38,752 nucleotides of DNA. It comes from Gallibacter sp963634825. Its GTDB lineage: Bacteria; Bacillota; Clostridia; Peptostreptococcales; Anaerovoracaceae. The notes beneath the pieces were generated by a model. It was not told the origin of the DNA, ran no database searches, and was given only the letters and a program-made list of their open reading frames with translations. Shown here one piece after another: positions 1 to 7,528 of this stretch (the stretch's first letter is position 1; every line of letters starts with the position of its first letter). A program made the translations under genes and the position numbers. The stretch spans positions 1 to 38,752 of the forward strand of contig CAVHCP010000012.1 of NCBI GenBank assembly GCA_963634825.1, read 5' to 3'.

Positions 1-855
1 ATCTATACCATTTATTTCTACTTTTATATCGTCTCTGTGAGGCCCTTTAGAAGTAGTCTTATATAAAAAGTCTCTATTTTTATTTTTTTCTATTTCTTTT
101 TTATATGATTCTTTTATTTTTTCTATATTTATTTCTTTATCATTCTCTTCAGTTGATAAATTATTTAAAGGAATATCAGATAAATATTTTATTTGTAAGC
201 TTTCATTTTTCCCAGTCAGCTTATTATGTAATTCATTACTTATTTTTTCTAATTTTTTTATAAAATTTATTCTTTCATATATTATCTGAGAACCGTAATT
301 TACAAGCTGTATATCAAAAACTTCTTTTATCTCTGTTTTTTCGTTTTCTTTTATATTTTTTAAAAAAGCATTTCTTTGAGATAATACTTTTTTGTACTTT
401 ATTAAATTATCTAAATAAGAAATTTTTAATTGAGAAATTTCTTTATCTATAAATTTTCTTCTTTTTTCCGGTTCTTCCTTTATTATCTTTAAATCCTCAG
501 GAGAAAAAATTACCGTTAATATATTATCTATTACCTGAATATATTTTTTTAAATTCACACCATTAAGCTTAAAAGCTCTTTTACCTTTTTTATCTATATA
601 AATTTCTATTTCTTCATCTTCATCAAATTTATTAAAGTAAGTTTTGATTTTACAATAATCCTTTTCAAAATTTACTATTTCGTTCGAATTAGAGGTTCTA
701 AAAGATTTTCCAAATGAAGAAATATATAAAGAATCTAAAAGATTTGTTTTTCCTTGTGCATTTTCTCCTAATATTATATTTATATTTTTATCAAATTCTA
801 TTTCTGATAAATCATAATTTCTATAATTTTCTAATTTTACTTTTTTTATATACAT
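1..855 (-). CDS. recF: RecF, DNA replication and repair ATPase (3' end outside the window)
   Basis: RecF binds gapped DNA and helps load RecA in recombinational repair. Reading the minus strand from the ATG at 855 gives an uninterrupted frame of 285 codons to the window edge; the family is usually about 360 residues, so the C-terminus is missing. Visible motifs are the Walker A loop GENAQGKTN near residue 30, the SFRTSN segment after it, RRKFIDKEISQL in the middle, and KGPHRDD close to the truncated end, all typical of RecF. It lies 29 bases after dnaN on the same strand, as in many Firmicutes, but the small S4-domain gene often found between them is absent. Base composition is very AT-rich, like dnaN and dnaA. 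Identity is seen directly in the motifs and order. Confidence 0.93.
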   Translation of the reverse strand, partial: MYIKKVKLENYRNYDLSEIEFDKNINIILGENAQGKTNLLDSLYISSFGKSFRTSNSNEIVNFEKDYCKIKTYFNKFDEDEEIEIYIDKKGKRAFKLNGVNLKKYIQVIDNILTVIFSPEDLKIIKEEPEKRRKFIDKEISQLKISYLDNLIKYKKVLSQRNAFLKNIKENEKTEIKEVFDIQLVNYGSQIIYERINFIKKLEKISNELHNKLTGKNESLQIKYLSDIPLNNLSTEENDKEINIEKIKESYKKEIEKNKNRDFLYKTTSKGPHRDDIKVEINGID

Positions 856-884
856 TACTTATTTCATACCTAATAAATAAAAAA

Positions 885-1997
885 TTAGTTTGATGAAATT
901 CTTACAGGAAGAACTAAATATTCATAATTATCGCCTTCTATCGGCTTTATTATACAAGGAGAAACACTGTTATTTAACTCAAGAGCTATATCATTATCAT
1001 CTATTGCTTTTACAGCTTCATATATATACTTAGAATTAAATCCTATTTCAAGATCTTCACCCTCTTTTTCTATTATTATATCTTCTTTTACACTGCCTTC
1101 TTCGGATCTCGAATTTATAGTCATCAGATTTCCTTTTAAATTACATCTTATTAGATTATTTTTTCCTTCTTTAGCGAGCAGGGAGGCTCTCTCTATACCT
1201 ATAAGAAAATCATTTCTGTTTATAATAACTCTTGTCTTATATTCCTTAGGAAGGATATCTTTATATTTTATAAATTCTCCGTCTATTAGAGTAACAGAAA
1301 TTTTTGTATCCTTTAAAATAATATTTATTCTCTTATTTCCTACAATCATTTCTATATCATTTTCATCATCACTTTCTAAAAGAATTTTTAAAACTTCAGA
1401 AAGGCTTGACGCCGGAATTATAATATTTTGTTTTTTCTCATTTTTAAATTTTTCTCTGCAAATAGCCATTCTAAAGCCATCAAGAGCAACTACATTTAGA
1501 GAATTTTCTTCTATTTCAAAAAGCACACCTACTATAACTCCCTTACTTTCATCTGAGCTTGCAGAAAAATAAGTGCTTTTTATCATATTTTTTAATATTT
1601 CTTTATCAAATGAAAGTTTATTTGAATTTTCCTCTATATCTATAATATTAGGAAAAGTATCAGCTTGCATTCCTGTTATTGTAAATTCACTTACTGAAGA
1701 TTTTATAATTACATTATTATTTTCTGCTAATTCTATTAAAATAGTTTCGTTTGGAAGTTTTCTTACTATATTAGAAAATAAATTTGCCGGAACTACTATA
1801 GATCCACTATCTTCAATAACTGCCTCTATATTTTTTTCTATACTTATATCAAGATCAGAAGCACTTAGCTTTATTTGATTATCCTGTGTTTCTATCAATA
1901 TACCTTTTAAAATAGGCATAGTAGTTCTTATAGTAACAGCCTTAGAAACCGTATTTAATGCTTTAGAAAGCAATTGCTGATTACAAGTAAATTTCAT
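885..1997 (-). CDS. dnaN: DNA polymerase III subunit beta (sliding clamp)
   Basis: The beta clamp is a ring-shaped dimer that tethers the replicative polymerase to DNA. The 370-residue length matches the three-domain family. The N-terminus MKFTCNQQLLSKALNTVSKAV and the TTMPILKGILIE stretch are typical, and the C-terminus ends in LVLPVRISSN, close to the family's usual LPMRL-type end. The start is supported by a GGAGGTTTT ribosome site just upstream on the minus strand. It sits between dnaA and recF on the same strand, the classic dnaA-dnaN-recF order. Codon use is strongly AT-biased compared with genes right of the origin. Confidence 0.97.
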   Translation of the reverse strand: MKFTCNQQLLSKALNTVSKAVTIRTTMPILKGILIETQDNQIKLSASDLDISIEKNIEAVIEDSGSIVVPANLFSNIVRKLPNETILIELAENNNVIIKSSVSEFTITGMQADTFPNIIDIEENSNKLSFDKEILKNMIKSTYFSASSDESKGVIVGVLFEIEENSLNVVALDGFRMAICREKFKNEKKQNIIIPASSLSEVLKILLESDDENDIEMIVGNKRINIILKDTKISVTLIDGEFIKYKDILPKEYKTRVIINRNDFLIGIERASLLAKEGKNNLIRCNLKGNLMTINSRSEEGSVKEDIIIEKEGEDLEIGFNSKYIYEAVKAIDDNDIALELNNSVSPCIIKPIEGDNYEYLVLPVRISSN

Positions 1998-2127
1998 AAT
2001 TTAAAACCTCCGAAATTTATATATTTTTATTTTTTTATTTTTATAGTAGTAATAGTAGTAGAGAATGTGAATATGTGAAAAAGTTTATTTTTTATTTAAA
2101 AATTAAAGAAAATTTATTATAAAAACC

Positions 2128-2136
2128 TGTGGATAA
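2128..2136 (-). promoter_or_regulatory. DnaA box between dnaN and dnaA
   Basis: TGTGGATAA on the plus strand is the exact complement of the consensus box TTATCCACA. It lies in the 165-bp gap between dnaN and dnaA, downstream of dnaA, beside AT-rich DNA. A weaker relative (GTTTACACA) follows at about 2148. With the cluster upstream of dnaA this suggests a two-part origin flanking dnaA, as in Bacillus; that is inferred from position. Confidence 0.75.
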
Positions 2137-2162
2137 GTTGTAACTGGTTTACACAAGCTTGT

Positions 2163-3509
2163 TTATAAAACTATTCTGTTTTTTAAATTTTCTATACAAT
2201 TATTTAATTCTTCATTTATCTTCATTTCTTTTGAAATTTTTTCGTATGCATGAAGTACAGTGGTATGATCCTTTCCGCCAAAAGCCTTGCCTATTTTAGG
2301 GAATGAATAATCTGTTAAAATTCTTGAAAGATACATCGCAATTTGTCTTGGATATGCTATATCTCTTGAACGTTTTTTTCCTTCTAAATCTTTTACAGAA
2401 ATATTAAAATATTTTGAAATAACTCTTTTTATATTATCTATTGTTACATTTTTTTCATCAGAAGGGAAAATATTTTTTAAATTTTCTTTTGCAAATTCAG
2501 GAGTTATTTTTTTATTAAGCATAACAGACATGCTCAAAAGATTTGTAAAAGCCCCTTCAAGCTCACGCACATTATTTGTTACTTTTTCTGCTATCATAGA
2601 AAAAACTGTTTCAATATTTTGATCTATTACTATATTTTCTTGCTCTGCTTTTTTAGTCAAAATAGCCATTCTTGTTTCATAAGTAGGTCTTTTAATATCT
2701 GCTACTATATTCCATCCAAATCTTGATTTTAATCTTTCATCAAGGCCGGTCAACTCCTTAGGAGGACGATCACTTGAAATAACAATTTGTTTGTTTAAAT
2801 CATAAAGAGAATTAAAAGTATTAAATACTTCTGTTTGAGTCGCTTCTTTATCTTTAAAAAATTGTACATCATCTATTAAAAGAATATCTACTTGCCTATA
2901 TTTATCTCTAAATTCTCTTGTTTTTTCGTTTTTTATAGCTCCTACTACTTCATTTGTGAACATCTCGCTTGTTACATATAATACTCTCATATTTTCGTGA
3001 TTTTGAAAGATATGATTGCAAATTGCATGCATAAGATGAGTTTTTCCAAGACCTGATTCGCCATAAATATATAATGGATTATAGTTAGAAGCAGGATTTT
3101 CGGCTACTGCAAGGGAAGCGGCATGCGCATATTCATTATTTGAACCAACTACGAAATTATCAAATGTATATTTTGGATTTATTATAAGCTCACGATCAAA
3201 ATCTCTTGTAACTGTTGATGTGGTAGAAGTAAAATCTGTTTTTTTATTATTATATTCATTAGAAAGAAGCAGCTTGATTCGGTATTTTTTCTTAAAAATA
3301 GCTTCGCAGCAACCTTCAAGAACATACATATATCTGCTTGAGATTGTATTTATAGCAAAAGAATTATCACACAATATATAGATAGTGTCATTAGAATCAT
3401 CTACCTTCTGTAATTTTAAAGGTAAAAACCATGTTTCAAAAGTAACCTCGTTTACAGCAGGTTCCAGTAATTTCAATACTTTTTGCCATTTTTCTTCGTG
3501 TGAATTCAT
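2163..3509 (-). CDS. dnaA: Chromosomal replication initiator DnaA
   Basis: DnaA binds the boxes at oriC, melts the DNA as an ATP-bound filament and loads the helicase. At 448 residues it is standard length. An N-terminal helicase-interaction domain covers about residues 1-85, then a short linker, then the AAA+ domain with Walker A GESGLGKTH (150-158) and Walker B ILLIDDVQF, and a C-terminal DNA-binding domain with the signature GGKDHTTVLHAYEKI near the end. An AGGAGATT ribosome site precedes the ATG on the minus strand. DnaA boxes lie on both sides of the gene, and one overlaps its likely promoter, which suggests autoregulation. Confidence 0.98.
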   Translation of the reverse strand: MNSHEEKWQKVLKLLEPAVNEVTFETWFLPLKLQKVDDSNDTIYILCDNSFAINTISSRYMYVLEGCCEAIFKKKYRIKLLLSNEYNNKKTDFTSTTSTVTRDFDRELIINPKYTFDNFVVGSNNEYAHAASLAVAENPASNYNPLYIYGESGLGKTHLMHAICNHIFQNHENMRVLYVTSEMFTNEVVGAIKNEKTREFRDKYRQVDILLIDDVQFFKDKEATQTEVFNTFNSLYDLNKQIVISSDRPPKELTGLDERLKSRFGWNIVADIKRPTYETRMAILTKKAEQENIVIDQNIETVFSMIAEKVTNNVRELEGAFTNLLSMSVMLNKKITPEFAKENLKNIFPSDEKNVTIDNIKRVISKYFNISVKDLEGKKRSRDIAYPRQIAMYLSRILTDYSFPKIGKAFGGKDHTTVLHAYEKISKEMKINEELNNCIENLKNRIVL

Positions 3510-3544
3510 CTATTTTAATCTCCTAAAAAAATTGTTTTTAACAC

Positions 3545-3573
3545 AGTATAAATATAATAACAATAAAGTTATC
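3545..3573 (-). promoter_or_regulatory. Possible dnaA promoter overlapped by a DnaA box
   Basis: On the minus strand a TATACT -10 element (plus 3545-3550) lies about 35 bases before the dnaA start codon. The -35 position 17 bases further (plus 3568-3573, GATAAC) is poor and falls inside the perfect DnaA box at 3569-3577. Binding of DnaA there would block this promoter. The -10 is seen directly; the regulatory reading is inference. Confidence 0.4.
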
Positions 3574-3725
3574 CACAAGCAAGTGGCAAAAATAATATAA
3601 AAAATTATAAAATCAAATACAATTATACACAAGTTGTGGATAAAGTTGTTAATATTATTAACAATCATACTATATATTGTGTTTTATAAAAAAAATATAA
3701 AAATTTATTATAAAAAAAAACAATA
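3569..3725. other. oriC: Chromosomal origin (oriC), upstream segment
   Basis: The 343-bp gap between dnaA and rpmH holds no credible gene. It has three consensus DnaA boxes: TTATCCACA at 3569-3577 (plus), TTATACACA at 3623-3631 (plus) and the complement TGTGGATAA at 3635-3643. Directly after them comes a perfect 19-bp palindrome (3646-3664) and then about 60 bases of almost pure A and T (3665-3725), a good candidate for the unwinding element. Gene direction switches from minus to plus here, as expected at an origin. The exact melting site cannot be fixed by eye. Confidence 0.88.
3646..3664. repeat. Perfect 19-bp palindrome in oriC
   Basis: TTGTTAATATTATTAACAA reads the same on both strands around a single central T. 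It lies three bases after the last DnaA box and before the AT-rich tract. It could be a site for a replication regulator or simply part of the melting region; its role is unknown. Confidence 0.8.
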
Positions 3726-3750
3726 CGGAGCCTCTAAGCTCGATATTTTA

Positions 3751-3780
3751 TTGACTTTTAAGGCTTCAATGAGGTATAAT
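3751..3780 (+). promoter_or_regulatory. Promoter for rpmH operon
   Basis: TTGACT (3751-3756), an 18-base spacer and a perfect TATAAT (3775-3780) form a strong sigma-A type promoter about 70 bases before the rpmH start. It probably drives rpmH-rnpA-yidD-yidC-jag. Confidence 0.85.
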
Positions 3781-3852
3781 CTACAAGCGTATGTACTCAA
3801 TTGTAATTTAGATTGAGTTTTTAATATTTAAAAAATAAGGAGGTAAAAAATT

Positions 3853-3987
3853 ATGAAGATGACTTTTCAACCTAAGAAAAGACAGAGAAAAAAAGAACAT
3901 GGCTTTAGAAAAAGAATGAAAACAAAGAGTGGCAGAAATATTCTAAAAAGTAGAAGAAATAAGGGAAGAAAATCTCTGACAGCGTAA
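3853..3987 (+). CDS. rpmH: 50S ribosomal protein L34
   Basis: L34 is a tiny, very basic protein of the large ribosomal subunit. The frame gives 44 residues, the normal size, beginning MKMTFQPKKRQRKKEHGFRK and ending in GRKSLTA, all family hallmarks. An AAGGAGGTAAAAAATT ribosome site precedes the ATG. The stop is one base before the rnpA start, a near-universal bacterial pairing. The gene is short, but its identity is clear from sequence. Confidence 0.97.
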   Translation: MKMTFQPKKRQRKKEHGFRKRMKTKSGRNILKSRRNKGRKSLTA

Positions 3988-3988
3988 A

Positions 3989-4327
3989 ATGCGAAAAGAT
4001 AATGTTTTAAGTGGGAAAAAAAATTTCGATATAGTTTACAAAAAAGGAAAATCGGTTGCCCACAAATATGTAGTTGTTTTTTTTAGAAAAAACAATTTGA
4101 AAAGCGAAAGAATAGCTTTTCTAGCCAGTAAAAAAGTAGGCAATGCGGTGATGAGAAACAGAGCAAGAAGACTTATGAAAGAAAGTATAAGGAATTGCAA
4201 TTTTGACTTCACCGGCTATGACGTAATATTTATTGCCAGAAACACTATCAAAAGAGAAACAAAATGCGAAGATGTAAAAAAATCGATAATATCTGCAATT
4301 AAAAAGACAAAGGTCTTATGCAGATAG
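3989..4327 (+). CDS. rnpA: Ribonuclease P protein component
   Basis: RnpA is the protein cofactor of RNase P, which trims the 5' leader of precursor tRNAs. The 112 residues are basic and carry the RNR-type signature VGNAVMRNRARRLMKESIRN in the middle and the start-region motif LSGKKNFDIVYKKGK. It follows rpmH by one base, consistent with co-transcription, and is followed 20 bases later by yidD. Length and motifs match the family. Confidence 0.97.
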   Translation: MRKDNVLSGKKNFDIVYKKGKSVAHKYVVVFFRKNNLKSERIAFLASKKVGNAVMRNRARRLMKESIRNCNFDFTGYDVIFIARNTIKRETKCEDVKKSIISAIKKTKVLCR

Positions 4328-4347
4328 CTTAGACAGAGGGTGTAGGA

Positions 4348-4557
4348 GTGAAAAGGATACTTATTTTAATAATAAAATTTTATCAAAAATGTATATCTCC
4401 TATACTGCCTAAAAGCTGCAGATTTTACCCTACCTGTTCCCAGTATTTTATACAAGCACTTGAAAAATACGGGTTTTTTAAAGGTAGCTACTTAGGAATA
4501 AAAAGGATTTTAAGATGTCATCCTTTTAATCCAGGAGGATATGATCCTTTACCATAG
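4348..4557 (+). CDS. yidD: Membrane protein insertion efficiency factor YidD
   Basis: YidD is a small amphipathic protein that aids YidC-dependent membrane insertion. The 69 residues contain YQKCISPILPKSCRFYPTCSQY and the later CHPFNPGGYDPLP, which are diagnostic, including the conserved cysteines. The start is a GTG at 4348 with an AGAGGGTG-type ribosome site; no better start is available. It lies between rnpA and yidC as usual. Confidence 0.95.
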   Translation: MKRILILIIKFYQKCISPILPKSCRFYPTCSQYFIQALEKYGFFKGSYLGIKRILRCHPFNPGGYDPLP

Positions 4558-4574
4558 ACTAATTGGAGGAATAG

Positions 4575-5285
4575 ATGAATACATTTACAGGAATATTTGC
4601 AAAGCCTCTCGGTCGTTTACTCGAAGCAATATACAGTGTAGTAGGTAACTATGGTATATCGCTTATTATCATAACAGTAATAGTAAAGCTGTGTCTTTAT
4701 CCATTGTACTTAAAACAGATGAAATCAATGGCGATTACACCTGATGTACAAAAAAAGATGAAGCAAATACAGCAAAAATACGCGAATGACAGAGAAACAC
4801 TAAATATGAAGACGGCGGAGCTTTATAAGGAGGAAGGTATAAACCCTGCGAGTGGTTGCTTACCTATGTTGATACAACTGCCTATTATATTTGCTCTGTT
4901 TGCACTTCTTAGAAATCCAATGGCATATATCAGCGACAACACTGTAATGCTAAGTGCGGTACACGAATCATTTTTGTGGATAACTGACTTAAGTCAAGCG
5001 GACAGATGGATACTTCCTATTATAGCCGGAGTATCAACATTTATTTCATATTCTATATCTATCAAAAATAGCACATCAGGCCCAAATGAAATGAAGGGTA
5101 TGATGAAGATGATGAAATACTTTTTCCCGGTAATGATTTTCTTGATGGGTAGAACTTTCCCGGCAGGATTAGCTCTTTATTGGTCATTTGGACAGTTTAT
5201 GCAGATATTCTTTAATATCCATATGGGATCTGTTCGTAAAAAATTGATGGCTGAAAAAAGCAAAGCAAAGGGAGGTAAGAAATGA
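4575..5285 (+). CDS. yidC: Membrane protein insertase YidC/OxaA
   Basis: YidC inserts and folds membrane proteins, alone or with SecYEG. This 236-residue form has the Gram-positive layout without the large periplasmic domain of proteobacteria. Membrane segments are visible near residues 25-48, 97-117, 146-168 and 180-215. SGCLPMLIQLPIIFALFALLR and FPAGLALYWSFGQ are family motifs. In the first segment the conserved hydrophilic position is Lys (VIVKLCLYPLY) where Arg is usual. I see no obvious lipobox Cys near the N-terminus, unlike Bacillus SpoIIIJ. The tail is basic, suited to ribosome contact. It overlaps jag by four bases (ATGA). Confidence 0.96.
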   Translation: MNTFTGIFAKPLGRLLEAIYSVVGNYGISLIIITVIVKLCLYPLYLKQMKSMAITPDVQKKMKQIQQKYANDRETLNMKTAELYKEEGINPASGCLPMLIQLPIIFALFALLRNPMAYISDNTVMLSAVHESFLWITDLSQADRWILPIIAGVSTFISYSISIKNSTSGPNEMKGMMKMMKYFFPVMIFLMGRTFPAGLALYWSFGQFMQIFFNIHMGSVRKKLMAEKSKAKGGKK

Positions 5286-6052
5286 CAGATTTTTCGGAAA
5301 AATGGGGAAAAGATGTTGAGATTGCCACAGCCCTTGCACTCGAAGAGTTAAAATGTTCGCGTGACGAAGTCGAAATAACAGTCTTAGAGGAGCCAACACG
5401 GGGTTTTCTGGGCATAGGCTCGAGGCTTGCAAAGGTAAGAGTTGAAAAAAAGAAGCCTATAAAAAAGCAGCAAGAAGTAAAAGAAAATAAAAAAACAGAA
5501 AAAACAAAACCCGAGGCCAAAAAAGTAAAGACCGAGAAAAAAGAGGCTAAAGAAGAAAAGACAGTTAATAAGAGAGTCGAAAGACCAGCTGATTTAAAGG
5601 AAGTTAAAGAGCATGAGGCACTGGACTTTCTGTTGGAAACAACTGAAAAAATGGGACTTAGCTTATCATTTAAAGCTTACTTAGATATCAAAGAAGAGAA
5701 TATCTATATAGACATAGAGGGCAAGGATGCAGGCGCAATTATAGGCAAAAGAGGTCAAACTCTTGATGCGATTCAATATTTGACAAGCCTTGTTGTCAAC
5801 AAAAACAGAGAAAAATATTTGAGAGTTGTTCTCGATGCAGAAAATTATAGGGCAAAGAGAGAAAAGACTCTGCAGCAGCTTGCAAACAGACTGGCAGATA
5901 AGGTTGTCAGGACAAAGAAATATGTAAGACTTGAGCCAATGAATCCATACGAAAGAATGGTTATACATGCGGCACTTGTTGATAACCCAAATGTAGTTAC
6001 AAAAAGCGAGGGCGAAGAGCCTTATAGAAGAGTAATAATAACACTAAAATAA
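5282..6052 (+). CDS. jag: RNA-binding protein Jag (Jag-N, KH, R3H domains)
   Basis: Jag (KhpB/EloR family) is a cytoplasmic RNA-binding protein linked to YidC and, in some cocci, to cell elongation. Of 256 residues the first 55 form the Jag-N domain, ending in EEPTRGFLGIGSRLAKVRVE. A highly charged Lys/Glu linker follows (about 56-110). A KH domain carries GAIIGKRGQTLDAIQYLTSL, and a C-terminal R3H domain contains LEPMNPYERMVIHAAL. Its start overlaps the yidC stop, so it is translationally coupled. A terminator follows at once. Confidence 0.95.
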   Translation: MTDFSEKWGKDVEIATALALEELKCSRDEVEITVLEEPTRGFLGIGSRLAKVRVEKKKPIKKQQEVKENKKTEKTKPEAKKVKTEKKEAKEEKTVNKRVERPADLKEVKEHEALDFLLETTEKMGLSLSFKAYLDIKEENIYIDIEGKDAGAIIGKRGQTLDAIQYLTSLVVNKNREKYLRVVLDAENYRAKREKTLQQLANRLADKVVRTKKYVRLEPMNPYERMVIHAALVDNPNVVTKSEGEEPYRRVIITLK

Positions 6053-6057
6053 AAATT

Positions 6058-6079
6058 GCCCGTGTTTTCACGGGCTTTT
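6058..6079 (+). terminator. Intrinsic terminator after jag
   Basis: GCCCGTG, a TTTT loop, CACGGGC and TTTT form a compact perfect 7-bp hairpin with a T run six bases after the jag stop. It separates the rpmH-jag operon from mnmE, only 20 bases further on, so read-through may still supply mnmE. Confidence 0.85.
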
Positions 6080-6099
6080 GATTTATTTGAGAGGATCAG

Positions 6100-7482
6100 A
6101 TGGATAAAACAATCGCAGCTATATCAACGGCTATAGGTGAGGGTGGTATAGGAATTGTACGCATAAGCGGTGAGAAATCTTTAGAAATTTTAGAAAAGAT
6201 TTTTAAGACAAAAAGTAAAATACAAAACAGAAGATTGACATATGGCAATATTATAGATCCCAAAACAGGGGAAGTGGTAGATGAGGTTTTGGCGGTATAT
6301 ATGAAAGGACCTCACACTTACACTTGTGAGGATGTAGTAGAAATAAATTGTCATGGGGGAGTAGTTTCTCTCCAAAAAACACTTGCACTTGCGCTTCAAA
6401 ACGGAGCGAGGATGGCGGAGAGAGGAGAGTTTACAAAGCGTGCATTTTTAAATGGCAGGCTTGATCTTTCACAGGCGGAAGCGGTAATAGATATAATAAA
6501 AGCAAAAACCGATAAAACCTTTGAAGTTGCAATATCTCAGCTTGAGGGGCGGTTTTCTGCGCAAATTAAAAAAATGCGCAGCGAACTTGTCAATGTGCTT
6601 GTTGACATAACTGTAAATATTGATTATCCGGACGAGGACATCGAGGAAATAATATACAGCGATCTTGCGAAAAAAATTGAAGAGATAAGAGAAAATATAC
6701 AAGCTCTTGTTTCCACTAAAAAAACCGGCAGGATATTGCGTGATGGCTTAAAAATAGCGATAGTAGGCAAACCAAATGTCGGGAAGAGCAGCCTTTTAAA
6801 TATGCTTCTAAATGAAAACAGAGCGATAGTCACATCCATACCGGGTACAACGCGCGATATTATAGAAGAAAGTATAAATATAAAAGGCATTCCTGTTATT
6901 TTGACAGATACTGCGGGCATAAGAAAGACAGATGATGCGATAGAAAAGCTTGGAATAGAAAAGAGCAAGGAGAGCTTTAATAATGCGGATATTATAATCT
7001 TTATGCTTGACGCCTCAAGAAGAATAGAGGCAGAAGACAAGGAAATCGCTTCTTATATAGGCGATAGAAGGGCGATAGTTCTTTTAAATAAAATAGATGC
7101 CAAAAATGAGGAAAGCAAAGCTATAGAGAAAATGGCAACTGAGCTTTTCGCCGAAAAAAATAATATCACGATGATAAAAACTTCTATGACAGAAGGAGTT
7201 GGTATAGAGGAGCTTACAAATGCAATAGAGGAGTTTGTCTATCAGGGCAATGTTACAAGGGGCGAAAGCATGATAGTAAGCAACGCAAGGCATATGCAGC
7301 TTTTGAGCGATGGAAGTGAGGCTCTTTTAGATGCGCTTACTATGATTTATGCTAATGAAGCCCTCGAATTTATAGAGGTTGATGTAAAAAAAGCATATGA
7401 TAAACTCGGCGAAATAATAGGCGAAACGGTTTCGGATGATATTATAAATGAAGTTTTTAAAAGATTTTGTTTAGGAAAATAA
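6100..7482 (+). CDS. mnmE: tRNA modification GTPase MnmE (TrmE)
   Basis: MnmE works with MnmG to add carboxymethylaminomethyl or aminomethyl groups to uridine 34 of certain tRNAs. The 460-residue protein has the N-terminal folate-binding domain (about 1-118), a helical domain, an inserted GTPase domain with GKPNVGKSS near 222 and DTAG after it, and the essential C-terminal CLGK motif at 457-460. Length and motifs are standard. It is followed 46 bases later by its partner mnmG, and the two should be co-expressed. Confidence 0.98.
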   Translation: MDKTIAAISTAIGEGGIGIVRISGEKSLEILEKIFKTKSKIQNRRLTYGNIIDPKTGEVVDEVLAVYMKGPHTYTCEDVVEINCHGGVVSLQKTLALALQNGARMAERGEFTKRAFLNGRLDLSQAEAVIDIIKAKTDKTFEVAISQLEGRFSAQIKKMRSELVNVLVDITVNIDYPDEDIEEIIYSDLAKKIEEIRENIQALVSTKKTGRILRDGLKIAIVGKPNVGKSSLLNMLLNENRAIVTSIPGTTRDIIEESINIKGIPVILTDTAGIRKTDDAIEKLGIEKSKESFNNADIIIFMLDASRRIEAEDKEIASYIGDRRAIVLLNKIDAKNEESKAIEKMATELFAEKNNITMIKTSMTEGVGIEELTNAIEEFVYQGNVTRGESMIVSNARHMQLLSDGSEALLDALTMIYANEALEFIEVDVKKAYDKLGEIIGETVSDDIINEVFKRFCLGK

Positions 7483-7484
7483 GG

Positions 7485-7499
7485 TGACCTGCGAGGTCA
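7485..7499. repeat. Small perfect inverted repeat between mnmE and mnmG
   Basis: TGACCT, a GCG loop and AGGTCA begin two bases after the mnmE stop. Without a T run it is not a terminator. It could be an mRNA hairpin between two cistrons or a protein site. Confidence 0.4.
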
Positions 7500-7528
7500 A
7501 AAAGCTAAACTGGAGGGAATAAAGCTTT

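Noticed and set aside
3634..3816. 60-residue plus-strand frame in the origin
   Set aside because: It lies across DnaA boxes, the palindrome and the AT tract, is Ile/Lys/Tyr-rich from composition alone, and overlaps the rpmH promoter.
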